The notes: generated by a model not told the origin, from the sequence alone. A stretch of 64,000 nt of DNA from Tyzzerella sp. An114 (GCF_002161055.1 NZ_NFLT01000006.1:1-64000); one strand, 5' to 3'. Numbered from the stretch's first letter, positions 1 through 9,413 are shown. Program-made: numbers and translations.

Positions 1-2
1 AA

Positions 3-857
3 ATGTTTAAAATAGTAACTAAAAGAAAACTTAATGACGCAGTTACACTTATGGAGATTGAGGCTCCTTTTATTGCAAAAAAAGCAAAAGCAGGACAGTT
101 TATAATCTTCCGTATTGATGACAAAGGTGAAAGAGTTCCTCTCACAATAGCTGATTATGACAGAGAAAAAGGAACAGTAACAATTATATTCCAGAAAGTG
201 GGGCTTTCAACAAAAATGCTTGCAGAAATGAACGAAGGAGATTATATTTCTGACTTCGTAGGTCCTCTCGGTGTTCCTACTGATTATGAAGACTTTAAAA
301 AAGTTGCTGTAATCGGTGGTGGTGTTGGTAATGCTATCGCTTACCCACAGGCAAAAGCTCTCCATGAAATGGGAGTTGAAGTTGATGTTATCGCTGGTTT
401 CAGAAACAAAGACATCGTTATACTTGAAGACGAAATGAGAGCTGCTAGCACAAACTATTACATAACAACAGATGACGGTTCTTATGGTGAAAAAGGATTT
501 GTTACAGACAAACTTAAATCACTTATTGAAGCAGGTAACAATTATGATGCTGTAATAGCAATAGGACCTATTCCTATGATGAAATTTGTAAGTCTCACAA
601 CAAAACCTTACGGAATAAAAACAATCGTAAGCCTTAACCCTATTATGGTTGACGGTACAGGAATGTGCGGTGGCTGTCGTGTAACAGTAGGAGGAGAAAT
701 TAAATTTGCTTGTGTTGATGGACCTGACTTTGACGGACATCTTGTAGATTTTGACGAGCTTATGAACCGTAACTCAATATATAGAGAACGTGAAGCAGAA
801 ACAACAGAGACACATATGTGCCGTATGGAGAAATTAGGAAAAGAGCTTATTAAATAA
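3..857 (+). CDS. nfnA: NfnA-type ferredoxin-NADP+ reductase subunit alpha
   Basis: This is the small FAD/[2Fe-2S] subunit of the NADH-dependent reduced ferredoxin:NADP+ oxidoreductase, also annotated as sulfide or dihydroorotate dehydrogenase-like. The 284 residues match the usual family length. An N-terminal flavin barrel contains ERVPLTIA (43-50), a nucleotide-binding loop GGGVGN lies at 105-110, and a C-terminal iron-sulfur site is formed by Cys222, Cys225 and Cys237 with Asp217 nearby. The ATG two bases inside the window gives the standard start MFKIV, so the gene is complete although its upstream region is cut off. It precedes nfnB by 19 bases and the two surely form one operon for electron bifurcation between NADH, NADPH and ferredoxin in the cytoplasm. 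Confidence 0.93.
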   Translation: MFKIVTKRKLNDAVTLMEIEAPFIAKKAKAGQFIIFRIDDKGERVPLTIADYDREKGTVTIIFQKVGLSTKMLAEMNEGDYISDFVGPLGVPTDYEDFKKVAVIGGGVGNAIAYPQAKALHEMGVEVDVIAGFRNKDIVILEDEMRAASTNYYITTDDGSYGEKGFVTDKLKSLIEAGNNYDAVIAIGPIPMMKFVSLTTKPYGIKTIVSLNPIMVDGTGMCGGCRVTVGGEIKFACVDGPDFDGHLVDFDELMNRNSIYREREAETTETHMCRMEKLGKELIK

Positions 858-876
858 TAATCGGGAGGATTAAAAA

Positions 877-2265
877 ATGGCTAACATGAGTTTAGAGAAA
901 GTAAAAATGCCTGAACAGGCTCCAGATATAAGAAACAAAAACTTTAAAGAAGTTGCAACAGGATATACAGCAGAAATGGCTATTGAAGAAGCTGGAAGAT
1001 GTCTTAACTGTAAACACAAACCATGTGTTAACGGATGTCCTGTTAATGTAAGAATACCTGAATTTATAGCAGAAGTTGCAAAGGGAGACTTCTTAGCTGC
1101 ATACAAAGTAATAACAACAACAAACGCTCTTCCTGCTGTTTGTGGTCGTGTATGTCCACAGGAAAGCCAGTGTGAGTCTAAATGTGTAAGAGGAATTAAA
1201 GGCGAACCTGTTGCTATCGGTCGTCTTGAAAGATTTGTTGCTGACTGGTACATGGAAAATGGTAAAGATGAAATTGAAAAACCTGTATCAAACGGCAAAA
1301 AAGTTGCCATTGTAGGTTCTGGCCCTTCTGGTCTTGCTTGTGCTGGAGACCTTGCAAAACTTGGATATGATGTTTCAATATTTGAAGCATTCCACACAGC
1401 TGGTGGTGTTCTTGTTTATGGTATTCCTGAATTCAGACTTCCAAAAACAATCGTTCAGAAAGAAATCGACAAACTTTCAGCTATGGGTGTTAAAGTAATG
1501 ACAAACATGGTTATTGGTAAAGTTCTCTCTATTGATGAACTTATTGATGATATGGGATTTGAAGCTGTATTTATAGGTTCTGGTGCTGGACTTCCTTCAT
1601 TCATGGGAATTGAAGGTGAAGCTCTTGTTGGCGTTTACTCTGCTAACGAATATCTTACAAGAATTAACCTTATGAAAGCATACATAGAAAACTATGACAC
1701 ACCTATCAAACACAGTAAAGCTGTTGCAGTAGTTGGTGGTGGTAACGTTGCTATGGACGCTGCAAGATGTGCAAAACGTCTTGGAGCTGATGTATACATT
1801 GTTTACAGACGTTCAGAAGAAGAAATGCCAGCTCGTCTTGAAGAAATACATCACGCAAAAGAAGAAGGAATACAGTTTAAACTTCTCACAAACCCTGTAA
1901 AAATACTTAATGACGGAACTGGAAAAGTTGCCGGAATTGAATGTCTCGAAATGGAACTTGGAGAGCCTGACGCATCTGGAAGAAGAAGACCTGTTGCAAA
2001 AGAAGGTTCAAACTTTGTTATTGATGTTGACACAGTAGTAATGAGTATCGGAACATCTCCAAACCCACTTATAAGAAGTACAACAAAAGGTCTTGAAACA
2101 AACAGAAAAGGCTGTCTTGTTGTAAACGAAGAAACAATGCAGACAACTCGTGAAGGTATCTATGCCGGCGGTGACGCTGTAACAGGTGCTGCAACAGTTA
2201 TACTTGCTATGGGTGCAGGAAAGAAAGCTGCTGAGTCAATTGACAATTATTTAAAAAATAAATAA
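877..2265 (+). CDS. nfnB: NfnB / glutamate synthase small-chain-like subunit
   Basis: This is the large subunit partner of NfnA, a homologue of the NADPH-dependent glutamate synthase small chain (GltA family), 462 residues. Two cysteine sets near the N-terminus (Cys42, 45, 50, 54 and Cys89, 93, 99, 103) are those of the two [4Fe-4S] clusters. A first dinucleotide fold starts near residue 143 (VAIVGSGPSG) and a second near 282 (VVGGGNVAMDAAR). No glutamate synthase large subunit lies nearby and the adjacent gene is nfnA, which favours the bifurcating transhydrogenase role over glutamate synthesis. A ribosome-binding site (GGGAGG) precedes the ATG, and a strong intrinsic terminator follows the stop. 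Confidence 0.92.
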   Translation: MANMSLEKVKMPEQAPDIRNKNFKEVATGYTAEMAIEEAGRCLNCKHKPCVNGCPVNVRIPEFIAEVAKGDFLAAYKVITTTNALPAVCGRVCPQESQCESKCVRGIKGEPVAIGRLERFVADWYMENGKDEIEKPVSNGKKVAIVGSGPSGLACAGDLAKLGYDVSIFEAFHTAGGVLVYGIPEFRLPKTIVQKEIDKLSAMGVKVMTNMVIGKVLSIDELIDDMGFEAVFIGSGAGLPSFMGIEGEALVGVYSANEYLTRINLMKAYIENYDTPIKHSKAVAVVGGGNVAMDAARCAKRLGADVYIVYRRSEEEMPARLEEIHHAKEEGIQFKLLTNPVKILNDGTGKVAGIECLEMELGEPDASGRRRPVAKEGSNFVIDVDTVVMSIGTSPNPLIRSTTKGLETNRKGCLVVNEETMQTTREGIYAGGDAVTGAATVILAMGAGKKAAESIDNYLKNK

Positions 2266-2273
2266 TTATTATT

Positions 2274-2310
2274 AAAAAGAGGATTTTAAAAAATCCTCTT
2301 TTTTTTATTT
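2274..2310 (+). terminator. Intrinsic terminator after nfnAB
   Basis: A GAGGATTTT / AAAATCCTC hairpin (stems 2279-2287 and 2290-2298) is followed by a run of T residues. It ends the nfnA-nfnB transcript. Confidence 0.9.
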
Positions 2311-2375
2311 TAAAAAATAAAAATGGACAAAAATAAGTATTAATATATAATATACAGAGAAAGGAAGTGTTTTTT

Positions 2376-2957
2376 ATGACAGACAAACTAAAAGGTTTTG
2401 AACACCTTAAAAAGAATATATATGACTATATTTATGAAGGCATGGTTAAACTTGGTTATGACAAAGGAAAATCTGTAACTATATTTTATGAAAAAGGTCT
2501 TCTTGCATGGCTTTTAAATACAGACAAAGAAAATATTCCCTCTTTGATAAATGATTTCAAAGAATACTCAAAAGAATATTTGGGAGAAATAATATTTGAA
2601 AAATCACAGGATAGATATAAAATAACTGTTTCCTATGAGGGAGTTTTAAAAATAGCTGAAAGCTACAAAGACCACACATTTTTAAAAAAATTAGTAAAAA
2701 CTCTCCAAAACAGCGAATGTACTATTGATGACATAGAAAATGTTTTTAAAGAAATATCACCGGAATATATAAAAGAGGAAGTTGACAATTCAGAATTTCA
2801 ATATGTTTTCCACTTTAAAGATAAATCTATTGATGAATTTAGATACTGTTTCTCCTTTGACAGTCTTGGAAAATACTATCACAGACTTTTAGACTATGAT
2901 TATGAAGCTGTAATACATGATACTTGTATTCTCCATGACCACCATAACAGGGGGTAA
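2376..2957 (+). CDS. DUF3877-like protein of unknown function
   Basis: A 193-residue soluble protein without signal peptide or membrane segment. The N-terminal stretch around LEHLKKNIYDYIYEGMVKLGY-like sequence resembles the clostridial DUF3877 family as I remember it; this assignment is from memory and moderate. An in-frame GTG exists nine bases upstream, but it lies inside the ribosome-binding site AAAGGAAG, so the ATG at 2376 is the better start. A promoter-like TGGACA and TATAAT pair spaced by 16 bases precedes it. It ends six bases before the asparaginase gene and is probably cotranscribed with it. No function can be given. Confidence 0.6.
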   Translation: MTDKLKGFEHLKKNIYDYIYEGMVKLGYDKGKSVTIFYEKGLLAWLLNTDKENIPSLINDFKEYSKEYLGEIIFEKSQDRYKITVSYEGVLKIAESYKDHTFLKKLVKTLQNSECTIDDIENVFKEISPEYIKEEVDNSEFQYVFHFKDKSIDEFRYCFSFDSLGKYYHRLLDYDYEAVIHDTCILHDHHNRG

Positions 2958-2963
2958 GTATTT

Positions 2964-3920
2964 ATGAAAAATATACTTTTAATAACAACAGGAGGAACAA
3001 TAGCATCAAAAGAGACATCAGAAGGTCTCTCTCCTTCTCTATCAACTGAAACTTTTTTTAAAAACATAAAATCAGAAAAAAATTTTGTTTTTCCACCTGA
3101 TTGTATTCCTCTTTTTAATGTTGACAGCACAAATATAACTATTGAAAACTGGCAAAAAATAGCTGAAACCGTTTTTTATAATATAGAAAAATATGACGGC
3201 TTTGTAATAACTCACGGCACTGACACAATGGCTTACACATCAGGTGCTTTAAGTCTTATGTTAGAAAATATAAATAAACCTGTAATAATAACAGGCTCAC
3301 AACTTCCTCTTGAAGTTGAAAACAGTGACGCACCTAAAAATCTTTCTGATGCCTTTACAGTGGCTACATCAAACATAAAAGGTGTATTTATAGTGTTTAA
3401 TGGTAAAATAATATGCGGTGACTGTGCTAAGAAACTTTATACTGAAAATTTTGACGCCTTTCACAGCATAAACAAAGAGTATGCAGGAAAAATAGAAAAG
3501 GGGAAAGCTATTATTAATGAAAAGTACACTGTTTCATCAGATAAACCTATTTCATTAAATATAAAAATGGAGAAAAACATATTTGTACACAGAATAACAC
3601 CCTTTGATAATATATCAAACATTGATAATATTATTAATTCAGGAATAAAAGGAATTGTACTTGAAGGCTATGGAATGGGTGGTATACCAAATATAGAAAA
3701 TTTAAACTATATTCCTATTATAGAAAAAGCCATTAAAAATAATATACCTGTTGTAATATCAACTCAATGTATATATGACGGTGTAAACTTGTCAACCTAC
3801 GAAGTAGGTGTAAAAGCTATGAAAACGGGAGTTTTGTCATCAAAAAACTATACAACAGAATACGCCACTTTAAGACTTATGTATTTCTTAGGAAATAACA
3901 AAGATTTAAAAGAGTATTAA
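2964..3920 (+). CDS. ansA: L-asparaginase (type I, AnsA-like)
   Basis: This enzyme hydrolyses L-asparagine to aspartate and ammonia. The 318-residue protein has no signal peptide, so it should be cytoplasmic. The first catalytic motif TGGTIA (residues 9-14, nucleophile Thr12) and the second motif HGTDT (84-88) are both intact. Length and motif spacing fit the bacterial asparaginase family. It lies directly downstream of the DUF3877-like gene and ends in an intrinsic terminator shared with the convergent Dabb gene. The substrate preference could also include glutamine, but that cannot be read from the sequence. Confidence 0.92.
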   Translation: MKNILLITTGGTIASKETSEGLSPSLSTETFFKNIKSEKNFVFPPDCIPLFNVDSTNITIENWQKIAETVFYNIEKYDGFVITHGTDTMAYTSGALSLMLENINKPVIITGSQLPLEVENSDAPKNLSDAFTVATSNIKGVFIVFNGKIICGDCAKKLYTENFDAFHSINKEYAGKIEKGKAIINEKYTVSSDKPISLNIKMEKNIFVHRITPFDNISNIDNIINSGIKGIVLEGYGMGGIPNIENLNYIPIIEKAIKNNIPVVISTQCIYDGVNLSTYEVGVKAMKTGVLSSKNYTTEYATLRLMYFLGNNKDLKEY

Positions 3921-3950
3921 AAAAGCCCTAAAAAGGGCTTTTTTATTTTT
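3921..3950. terminator. Bidirectional terminator between ansA and the Dabb gene
   Basis: An AAGCCCT / AGGGCTT hairpin flanked by A and T runs on both sides serves the convergent genes on either side. Confidence 0.88.
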
Positions 3951-3952
3951 TA

Positions 3953-4255
3953 TTAATCCTCAAAATCAACAGATGCTCTATCTTCACGAAGTTTTTTACA
4001 TAAAGCTGAATATTTTTTATGTTCAGGGTGATTAAGATAACTTTCCATTTCCTCTTTATTATTAAATCTTGTAAAAAGTATTGTATCAAAGTTACCATCT
4101 TTAGGCTCAATATTTTTCTTTATATAGGCATCTTTTATCTGAGGAATATGTTTTTTAAGTTCCTCATAACCATTTATGAGAAGATCTATATTCTCATCCT
4201 TTGTTCTACCCTCTGCAAAATCTTTAAGTTTCCACATTACAATATGATTTATCAT
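3953..4255 (-). CDS. Dabb family (stress-responsive alpha/beta barrel) protein
   Basis: A 100-residue protein with the typical Dabb opening MINHIVMWKLKD and the LNHPEHK region near residue 72. Members form dimeric ferredoxin-like barrels; most bacterial ones have no assigned role, and some bind or process small aromatic molecules. Its ATG overlaps the stop of the upstream DUF4127 gene by one base, so the two are translationally coupled. Function is unknown. Confidence 0.85.
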   Translation of the reverse strand: MINHIVMWKLKDFAEGRTKDENIDLLINGYEELKKHIPQIKDAYIKKNIEPKDGNFDTILFTRFNNKEEMESYLNHPEHKKYSALCKKLREDRASVDFED

Positions 4256-6060
4256 TATTTTTCCTCCTCTATATTAAAATCTATATAACACTCAAAGTTT
4301 CTTTTCCATGGGAAATTATAATCTTTTAATGTTATATTTTTTATTTTAACAGAAAATTCATCTTTTGAAACAGTATCATTTATCATATATCTTAAAATAT
4401 CTTCATCATTAAATATTTTTTTAAGTCTTTCACTTTTAACCATATCATTTTCAGTTATAACATATTGTTCTGCTATAATCTCTCTTTTTCCTGTTGTTGT
4501 ATATACTCCGTCCTCAAAAATATGTCTCAAAAGAAGATTTGTGTTTAAAAGTATATTTTCTTTTGAAGGTTCTGAAAGGCTGTAAACTTCACCTTGAGCA
4601 ATTCCAAGACCAATAGCATTAGCATTTGTATTCCAACCACTGTAACAGCTTAAATTAAGTATATATCCATCTTTAACAAGTGTATCAAAAACAGTATTAA
4701 CTATTTCTGTCTGTGAATAGTCAAAAAGCTCAATAAGTCCAACATTTTCATTTTTATCAATAAGACTTTCAATTTCTTTTACTGTTTTATCTGGTGAATT
4801 TTGAGTTTTATAATCGTATATGAAAATATGAAGGGTATCCCCCTTTTCATTTGCCTTTCTCATTACAAAGTTAGTATAAATTTTTGATATTTCAATGGCA
4901 TTTTTAACATCATAATCATCAACAGAGCTTACATTATCAGCACCATAAAGTTTTATATCTGTATATTTATTTTCTCTTTTAACCACATCAGAAGCATATA
5001 TGAGCTGTGGTATCTCGTCCATACCACAAAGTATATTTACATTGTCACTTGTACCTGTTGCCGCCTTTAATGCCTCATTTTTTCCATACTGTTTTTCTAT
5101 ATTTGCATATATACTGTCATTGTCTGATTTCATATAATGTCTTGAAAAACTGTATTTTACAGGACTACCATTTACAGTGTCAATCCAATCTTTATTATCG
5201 CTATTATTATTCATATAATATATAAAGTCTGGAAGCTGTAAATCATCATTTCCTATTATTATTTCAGTTAAAAGTCCCGCTCTTTGCCATCTCATAATAC
5301 TTTTAAATATTTCTGCTGTCTCACTAAAAATCTTTTTATAATTATTCATATACTGTTTGTATTCATCCTTTGAATAAATTTCATCACAGTATTTTAAAAA
5401 TTCTCTCTCCCAATCAGAAATATTTTCAACACCCTTTTCAAAGGATTTATTATAAACATATCCCCATTCAAGCAAAAACTCAGAAGGTGAAACAACATCA
5501 TAGTTTATTTTTATATAATCCAAAACTTCACTTTTATCATCATAATTATAAAAATGACCTATACCGTAAAGACTTTTACCGTCATCACTCCATATAGCCC
5601 CACCTCTTGAGTCTGGAAGGTTTCTAGGCATAGCTATATTTATATAATAAGAAGGCTTTTTATATGTATTTATAAGACTGTAAAGTTCATCAATGCCCTT
5701 TTCAATATCGTTATACTGGCTACTGTTTCTACTACCTACAAGTCCACCTGTAAAATATGTAGATGAATTTATTATAACTGTGGTATCTTTATTATTATTT
5801 TTAGCAACAAAACTTTTTATATCTTTTCTTATTTCATTACTGTTTGCAAAATGGTCATTTTTTCCACCACTAAATATATCAAGATTTTTACTTTGAGGAT
5901 AAATGAGTGTATCTCCATTTATTTCAACAAGATTTTTTAAATACTCATTACTAACAGGTCTACTGTCAATAGGTGCTGTTATAACTGTACCTGCAAAAGC
6001 TGTTGTTCCAATTATGCCCGAAAATATAGCTGAAATTAAAATATTTTTTAAAAATTTCAT
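4255..6060 (-). CDS. Secreted DUF4127 family protein
   Basis: A 601-residue protein with an N-terminal signal peptide (positively charged start, hydrophobic core through about residue 22, cleavage likely after TAFA). Directly after it comes the family hallmark PIDSRPVS, corresponding to the PLDxRPxN motif of DUF4127. The whole length is consistent with the family, which is exported and has no firmly established activity. It is transcribed with the small Dabb gene downstream. No lipobox is seen, so it should be released or held non-covalently at the cell surface. Confidence 0.82.
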   Translation of the reverse strand: MKFLKNILISAIFSGIIGTTAFAGTVITAPIDSRPVSNEYLKNLVEINGDTLIYPQSKNLDIFSGGKNDHFANSNEIRKDIKSFVAKNNNKDTTVIINSSTYFTGGLVGSRNSSQYNDIEKGIDELYSLINTYKKPSYYINIAMPRNLPDSRGGAIWSDDGKSLYGIGHFYNYDDKSEVLDYIKINYDVVSPSEFLLEWGYVYNKSFEKGVENISDWEREFLKYCDEIYSKDEYKQYMNNYKKIFSETAEIFKSIMRWQRAGLLTEIIIGNDDLQLPDFIYYMNNNSDNKDWIDTVNGSPVKYSFSRHYMKSDNDSIYANIEKQYGKNEALKAATGTSDNVNILCGMDEIPQLIYASDVVKRENKYTDIKLYGADNVSSVDDYDVKNAIEISKIYTNFVMRKANEKGDTLHIFIYDYKTQNSPDKTVKEIESLIDKNENVGLIELFDYSQTEIVNTVFDTLVKDGYILNLSCYSGWNTNANAIGLGIAQGEVYSLSEPSKENILLNTNLLLRHIFEDGVYTTTGKREIIAEQYVITENDMVKSERLKKIFNDEDILRYMINDTVSKDEFSVKIKNITLKDYNFPWKRNFECYIDFNIEEEK

Positions 6061-6081
6061 AAATAATCATCTCCAAAATAT

Positions 6082-6106
6082 AAAGGTGCTAAAAATAAGC
6101 ACCTTT
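6082..6106 (-). terminator. Hairpin between the Card1-like gene and the DUF4127 gene
   Basis: AAAGGTGCT (6082-6090) pairs with AGCACCTTT (6098-6106). The following T tract on the minus strand is short, so termination may be partial and readthrough into the DUF4127 gene is possible. Confidence 0.55.
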
Positions 6107-6114
6107 AAAAATTT

Positions 6115-7308
6115 TTATACTTTTGTCCATTTTAGACTTACAAGGTCTTGTCCTCTTATTGTATCTACAAGTATTTGAGGAAATTCTCTGCTTTTTATAT
6201 CTCTCATATCAAGAAGGTCTATACCAAGCTCTTTCGCCCTCTTGTATGTACCTGTATTTTTTTGTTTATCCTTTCCAAAGGCAACAATTATATTTTTTGA
6301 GAACCAACCGCCAAGGCGTTTTCTCGCTATTACAAGCTCATTTAAGGCGGCTGTGTCAGCTTCTCTAAGTTTACAACTTATAAACACAGGCATAGAGTTG
6401 TCCATTATTATTACATCAATTTCATTTCCTGCAATATTTATACCGTCATAGGCGTTCCAATCTATAACAGAGCCTAGTCTCACATCATCAAATACCCCTG
6501 ACATTTTAGCACTTATATATACATAAAGTTCAAGCCATACGCCAAAACCTATCATATACTGTTTATATCTCTTTTTGACAAACTTAAATCTTATATTTTC
6601 CTTTGTCATATTAAGGTCTTCTATAAAACCAAGTTTCAAAAATTTATTTAACATATCTTTGTTAGGACTTACTTTTTTACCATTTTTAAATGAAAGTGAA
6701 ATCCTACTTTTAAGATTAAGCTCATCAGGCATCATATTTGAAACGGCTATCTGAAAAAATGAACAGGTCGTTTTCCATTCATTTATATTATCAAATATAT
6801 ACCTACACATTTCAATTATTTTTCTGAACTCATTTTCATTAGGTTCATCATGGGAATTACCTAAAAAACAAGCTCCCTTTGCATCTATAAAGTCAGATAA
6901 TGTAAGTCTTGCTGTTTTAAAAACATCTTTTTTATCATGGATATTTATTATTTTACCTTGAATAATATCAGTATACACAAGTTTAGCTTCTCTACGACTT
7001 CCAGCCATATATCCGGCTATCATCATAAGCTCACTTCCACCTGTAAACTCTATTATACAATTTTCATTTCTATCTATGACCTCAAGAGTTTTATAATATA
7101 TATCATCTATACTTGAGACATTTACAGGAACTCTCTCAAGTATTATATCCGGTATATGATTACTCAGACATTTTTTTAAACTCAGAAAATAACTCATATC
7201 TTTTAAACCATTGTCATATATAAACACAACTTTGTCTGGTTTTAGAGATATTGGTGCAAGAATGTTTTTAAGTGTATCTTTGTCAAAAAATTCTATAAGG
7301 GTAACCAT
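6115..7308 (-). CDS. Card1-like CARF / PD-(D/E)XK nuclease family protein (DUF1887)
   Basis: The 397-residue protein has the layout of DUF1887/Card1: an N-terminal Rossmann-like CARF domain (about 1-140, with TGGSE at 89-93), a middle winged-helix-like part, and a C-terminal restriction-type nuclease. Nuclease landmarks are GVWLE with Glu260, NEID with Glu296 and Asp298, and SCK with Lys313. Card1/Can2 enzymes are activated by cyclic oligoadenylates made by type III CRISPR Cas10, but no CRISPR array or cas gene lies in this window, and neighbours are sporulation and cell-surface genes. It may therefore serve another signal or act with a distant type III locus. The ATG follows a GGTGAT ribosome-binding site. 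No catalytic residue appears lost. Confidence 0.8.
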   Translation of the reverse strand: MVTLIEFFDKDTLKNILAPISLKPDKVVFIYDNGLKDMSYFLSLKKCLSNHIPDIILERVPVNVSSIDDIYYKTLEVIDRNENCIIEFTGGSELMMIAGYMAGSRREAKLVYTDIIQGKIINIHDKKDVFKTARLTLSDFIDAKGACFLGNSHDEPNENEFRKIIEMCRYIFDNINEWKTTCSFFQIAVSNMMPDELNLKSRISLSFKNGKKVSPNKDMLNKFLKLGFIEDLNMTKENIRFKFVKKRYKQYMIGFGVWLELYVYISAKMSGVFDDVRLGSVIDWNAYDGINIAGNEIDVIIMDNSMPVFISCKLREADTAALNELVIARKRLGGWFSKNIIVAFGKDKQKNTGTYKRAKELGIDLLDMRDIKSREFPQILVDTIRGQDLVSLKWTKV

Positions 7309-7369
7309 ATTATCACCACCGTAAAAATATTTATTTAATTAGTTTAATTTGTTTAAGTAGTTTAATTAT

Positions 7370-7762
7370 TTAGTCTACTATTGTCTTTTCTTCAAAATCA
7401 ACATCTTCTTTTGGTGTATTATCTTTATTTTTACCAAAAGCTCCTGCAAAATTCAATTTTGATACAGCTCCTGGAACCATATCTATAAGTCTATTTATTG
7501 CATCTTGATTTTTAACACTTACAAGTCTAACATTATCTTTTGTTATGACAAGTATTGCACTTGGAACTATTTTAGCTCCCATTCCTCCTGCTCCTTCTTT
7601 TTCACTTTTACCTCCCGCAGCAACTCCCACAGAAACTTCTATAATAGGTAAAAGTGTAACATCTCCCATTGTTATAGGTTCTCCCACAACAGTTTTAGAG
7701 GATATAAATTCCTCCATTTTTGCAAATATAGTTTCTATTGATTCATTATATCCATTAGCCAT
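7370..7762 (-). CDS. ytfJ: YtfJ/GerW family sporulation protein
   Basis: A 130-residue protein matching the GerW (YtfJ) family throughout: a helical start, the IxMGDVTLLPIIEVSVGVAAGG core, a glycine-rich segment and the AILVITKDNVRLV strand. In Bacillus, GerW is expressed in the forespore and affects germination. It lies immediately downstream of the DUF2953 gene, one base apart, an arrangement common in Clostridia. The start follows a GGGAATGTGA-type site. Confidence 0.9.
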   Translation of the reverse strand: MANGYNESIETIFAKMEEFISSKTVVGEPITMGDVTLLPIIEVSVGVAAGGKSEKEGAGGMGAKIVPSAILVITKDNVRLVSVKNQDAINRLIDMVPGAVSKLNFAGAFGKNKDNTPKEDVDFEEKTIVD

Positions 7763-7763
7763 T

Positions 7764-8714
7764 TTATATCACATTCCCTTTCAAAATATTTTTAATAAGA
7801 TTAAATACAGGTTTTGTAAATACAAATCTTAAAATATCAAAAATAAGTTTTCCTATTATAATTCTTCCTTTAGCCTTAAAAATCCCTTGAATTTTAAAAC
7901 CTTCAAAGTAAGGTGTTATATTTACTGATTTTCCATAATAAGATTTACCTGCACCATAAGCCCCCATAACATAGCCTGTCATGGCAGGGTCTCCCAAGCC
8001 TATTTCCATATCAACAAATATATTTTTAGGAAGAACACCCTTAAAAAGTCTTTTTATAAGTTTTATAGAGGCTTTCAATATCTCTTTTTTGTCAGGTATA
8101 TCCATAATCTTTTCAAATATACTTTTCTCTTTCGGTTTATTAACTTTTTTAGATTTTTTAGGCTTTGTTTTTTCAATTTCTTTTTCTGTATTTACTGGTT
8201 TTTTATTCTCTTTCTCTGTATTTTCAATTTTATTTTCAATATCAGAAACTTTAACTCTCTTAACAGTATTAGTATTTTTATCTTCACTAATCTTTTCTGG
8301 TTTTTCAATTTTTTCTGGTTTTATATTTTCATTTTGTTTTTCACTGTCAGTCTTTTTATATTCCTGTTTTACAGTTTCTTTTTTTACTTCAGTTTTTTTC
8401 TCCATAGTCTCAACAGTTTTTGAAACTTTTTCATTTTCTTTTATTTCATCATCACTGTTAAATTTTTTATGAAAAATCCTAAAACTATATTTAAAATCAA
8501 AATCATCTGTAATTGAAACTATAAAACGAACTGCCCCAAAAAGCCATTTAACTTCCGCATTTCCTTTAATATTATCATATCTTTCAAGCTCAATATAATA
8601 TTTTATTGGAGTTAAAAGTATTATAAGAACAATAAGTAAAATAAGAGCAATAATAACACCTATAATTATTCCAATTATTTTCAAAAGACCAAGCAGAATT
8701 AAAAGTATATTCAT
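7764..8714 (-). CDS. DUF2953 membrane-anchored protein with Lys/Glu-rich linker
   Basis: A 316-residue protein. A long hydrophobic segment spans residues 3-36, then a short conserved stretch (TPIKYYIELERYD...), then a highly charged Lys/Glu/Thr/Val low-complexity linker between about 95 and 200. The C-terminal half (ILKASIKLIKRL onward) is the conserved DUF2953 part. It overlaps the upstream TIGR01906 gene by four bases and precedes ytfJ by one. A sporulation role is inferred only from that operon. The long reading frame on the opposite strand is a shadow of the biased linker. Confidence 0.85.
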   Translation of the reverse strand: MNILLILLGLLKIIGIIIGVIIALILLIVLIILLTPIKYYIELERYDNIKGNAEVKWLFGAVRFIVSITDDFDFKYSFRIFHKKFNSDDEIKENEKVSKTVETMEKKTEVKKETVKQEYKKTDSEKQNENIKPEKIEKPEKISEDKNTNTVKRVKVSDIENKIENTEKENKKPVNTEKEIEKTKPKKSKKVNKPKEKSIFEKIMDIPDKKEILKASIKLIKRLFKGVLPKNIFVDMEIGLGDPAMTGYVMGAYGAGKSYYGKSVNITPYFEGFKIQGIFKAKGRIIIGKLIFDILRFVFTKPVFNLIKNILKGNVI

Positions 8715-9412
8715 ACAATTCTCCTTCTACTGTCCATAAAAAGTATTATTACAGATATTGCAATTCCAATAACTGCCATTATTCCAAATAAAATCAATAT
8801 TCTCAAAGCTGTATCAATAAAGAAAGGCTCCGGAACTATATTTATAAGAAGGTCGACTTTTGGGTCAAGAAGCCAAAGGTCATTATTAAAAAATATATTA
8901 TGAAATATTACAAAATATTTTGTAAAATTTGTCGATACAATAAGCGAAACAACAGCAGAAATGACAGCTATAAAAGCTGATGTAAATAAAAACCCCTTTG
9001 CCATTACTTTTTTATATTCCTTACATATAAATACGAGTATAAGCCCTGAAATAACTGCAATAAATATACATATAAAACGTATATTTTTACCGCCAACAAA
9101 AAGATTTTTAACATCTTCCATATGCAATTTCTCTCTTGTGCTGAAAAATTCTCTCTCAACGCCATTTACTGTTGTATTTACAACAAGGTCATCTCTTTTG
9201 CCATCAAGATAGTCCATCATTTCATGGGTAACATACATAATATCATCCATAGTCATTGACACTTCATCAAGTACATTATATTTTGTATATTCATTTTTAA
9301 AATATCCGTCAATATCTCCATAGACTGCAATCTGAACAGAAGATATAAGCATTATAAAAATTATTGAAATAGACATCACAAAAGAAAGTAAATATTTTAT
9401 AAATGTTTTCAA
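8711..9412 (-). CDS. TIGR01906 family integral membrane protein
   Basis: About 233 residues with four membrane segments: one at the N-terminus, then after an extracytoplasmic region with EFFSTREKLHMEDVKNLF (typical of TIGR01906/DUF1461) three more. Biochemical role is unknown. The longest frame begins with a GTG that sits inside the ribosome-binding site AAGGTGAG; the TTG at 9412 is spaced properly and is chosen here. With this start the gene no longer overlaps its upstream neighbour. It is the first member of the TIGR01906-DUF2953-ytfJ set after a small hypothetical. Confidence 0.8.
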   Translation of the reverse strand: MKTFIKYLLSFVMSISIIFIMLISSVQIAVYGDIDGYFKNEYTKYNVLDEVSMTMDDIMYVTHEMMDYLDGKRDDLVVNTTVNGVEREFFSTREKLHMEDVKNLFVGGKNIRFICIFIAVISGLILVFICKEYKKVMAKGFLFTSAFIAVISAVVSLIVSTNFTKYFVIFHNIFFNNDLWLLDPKVDLLINIVPEPFFIDTALRILILFGIMAVIGIAISVIILFMDSRRRIV

Positions 9413-9413
9413 A

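Noticed and set aside
7981-8472. A 163-residue plus-strand frame opposite the DUF2953 gene
   Set aside because: It mirrors the Lys/Glu-rich linker of the minus-strand gene and is a Phe/Ser-rich shadow without a ribosome-binding site.
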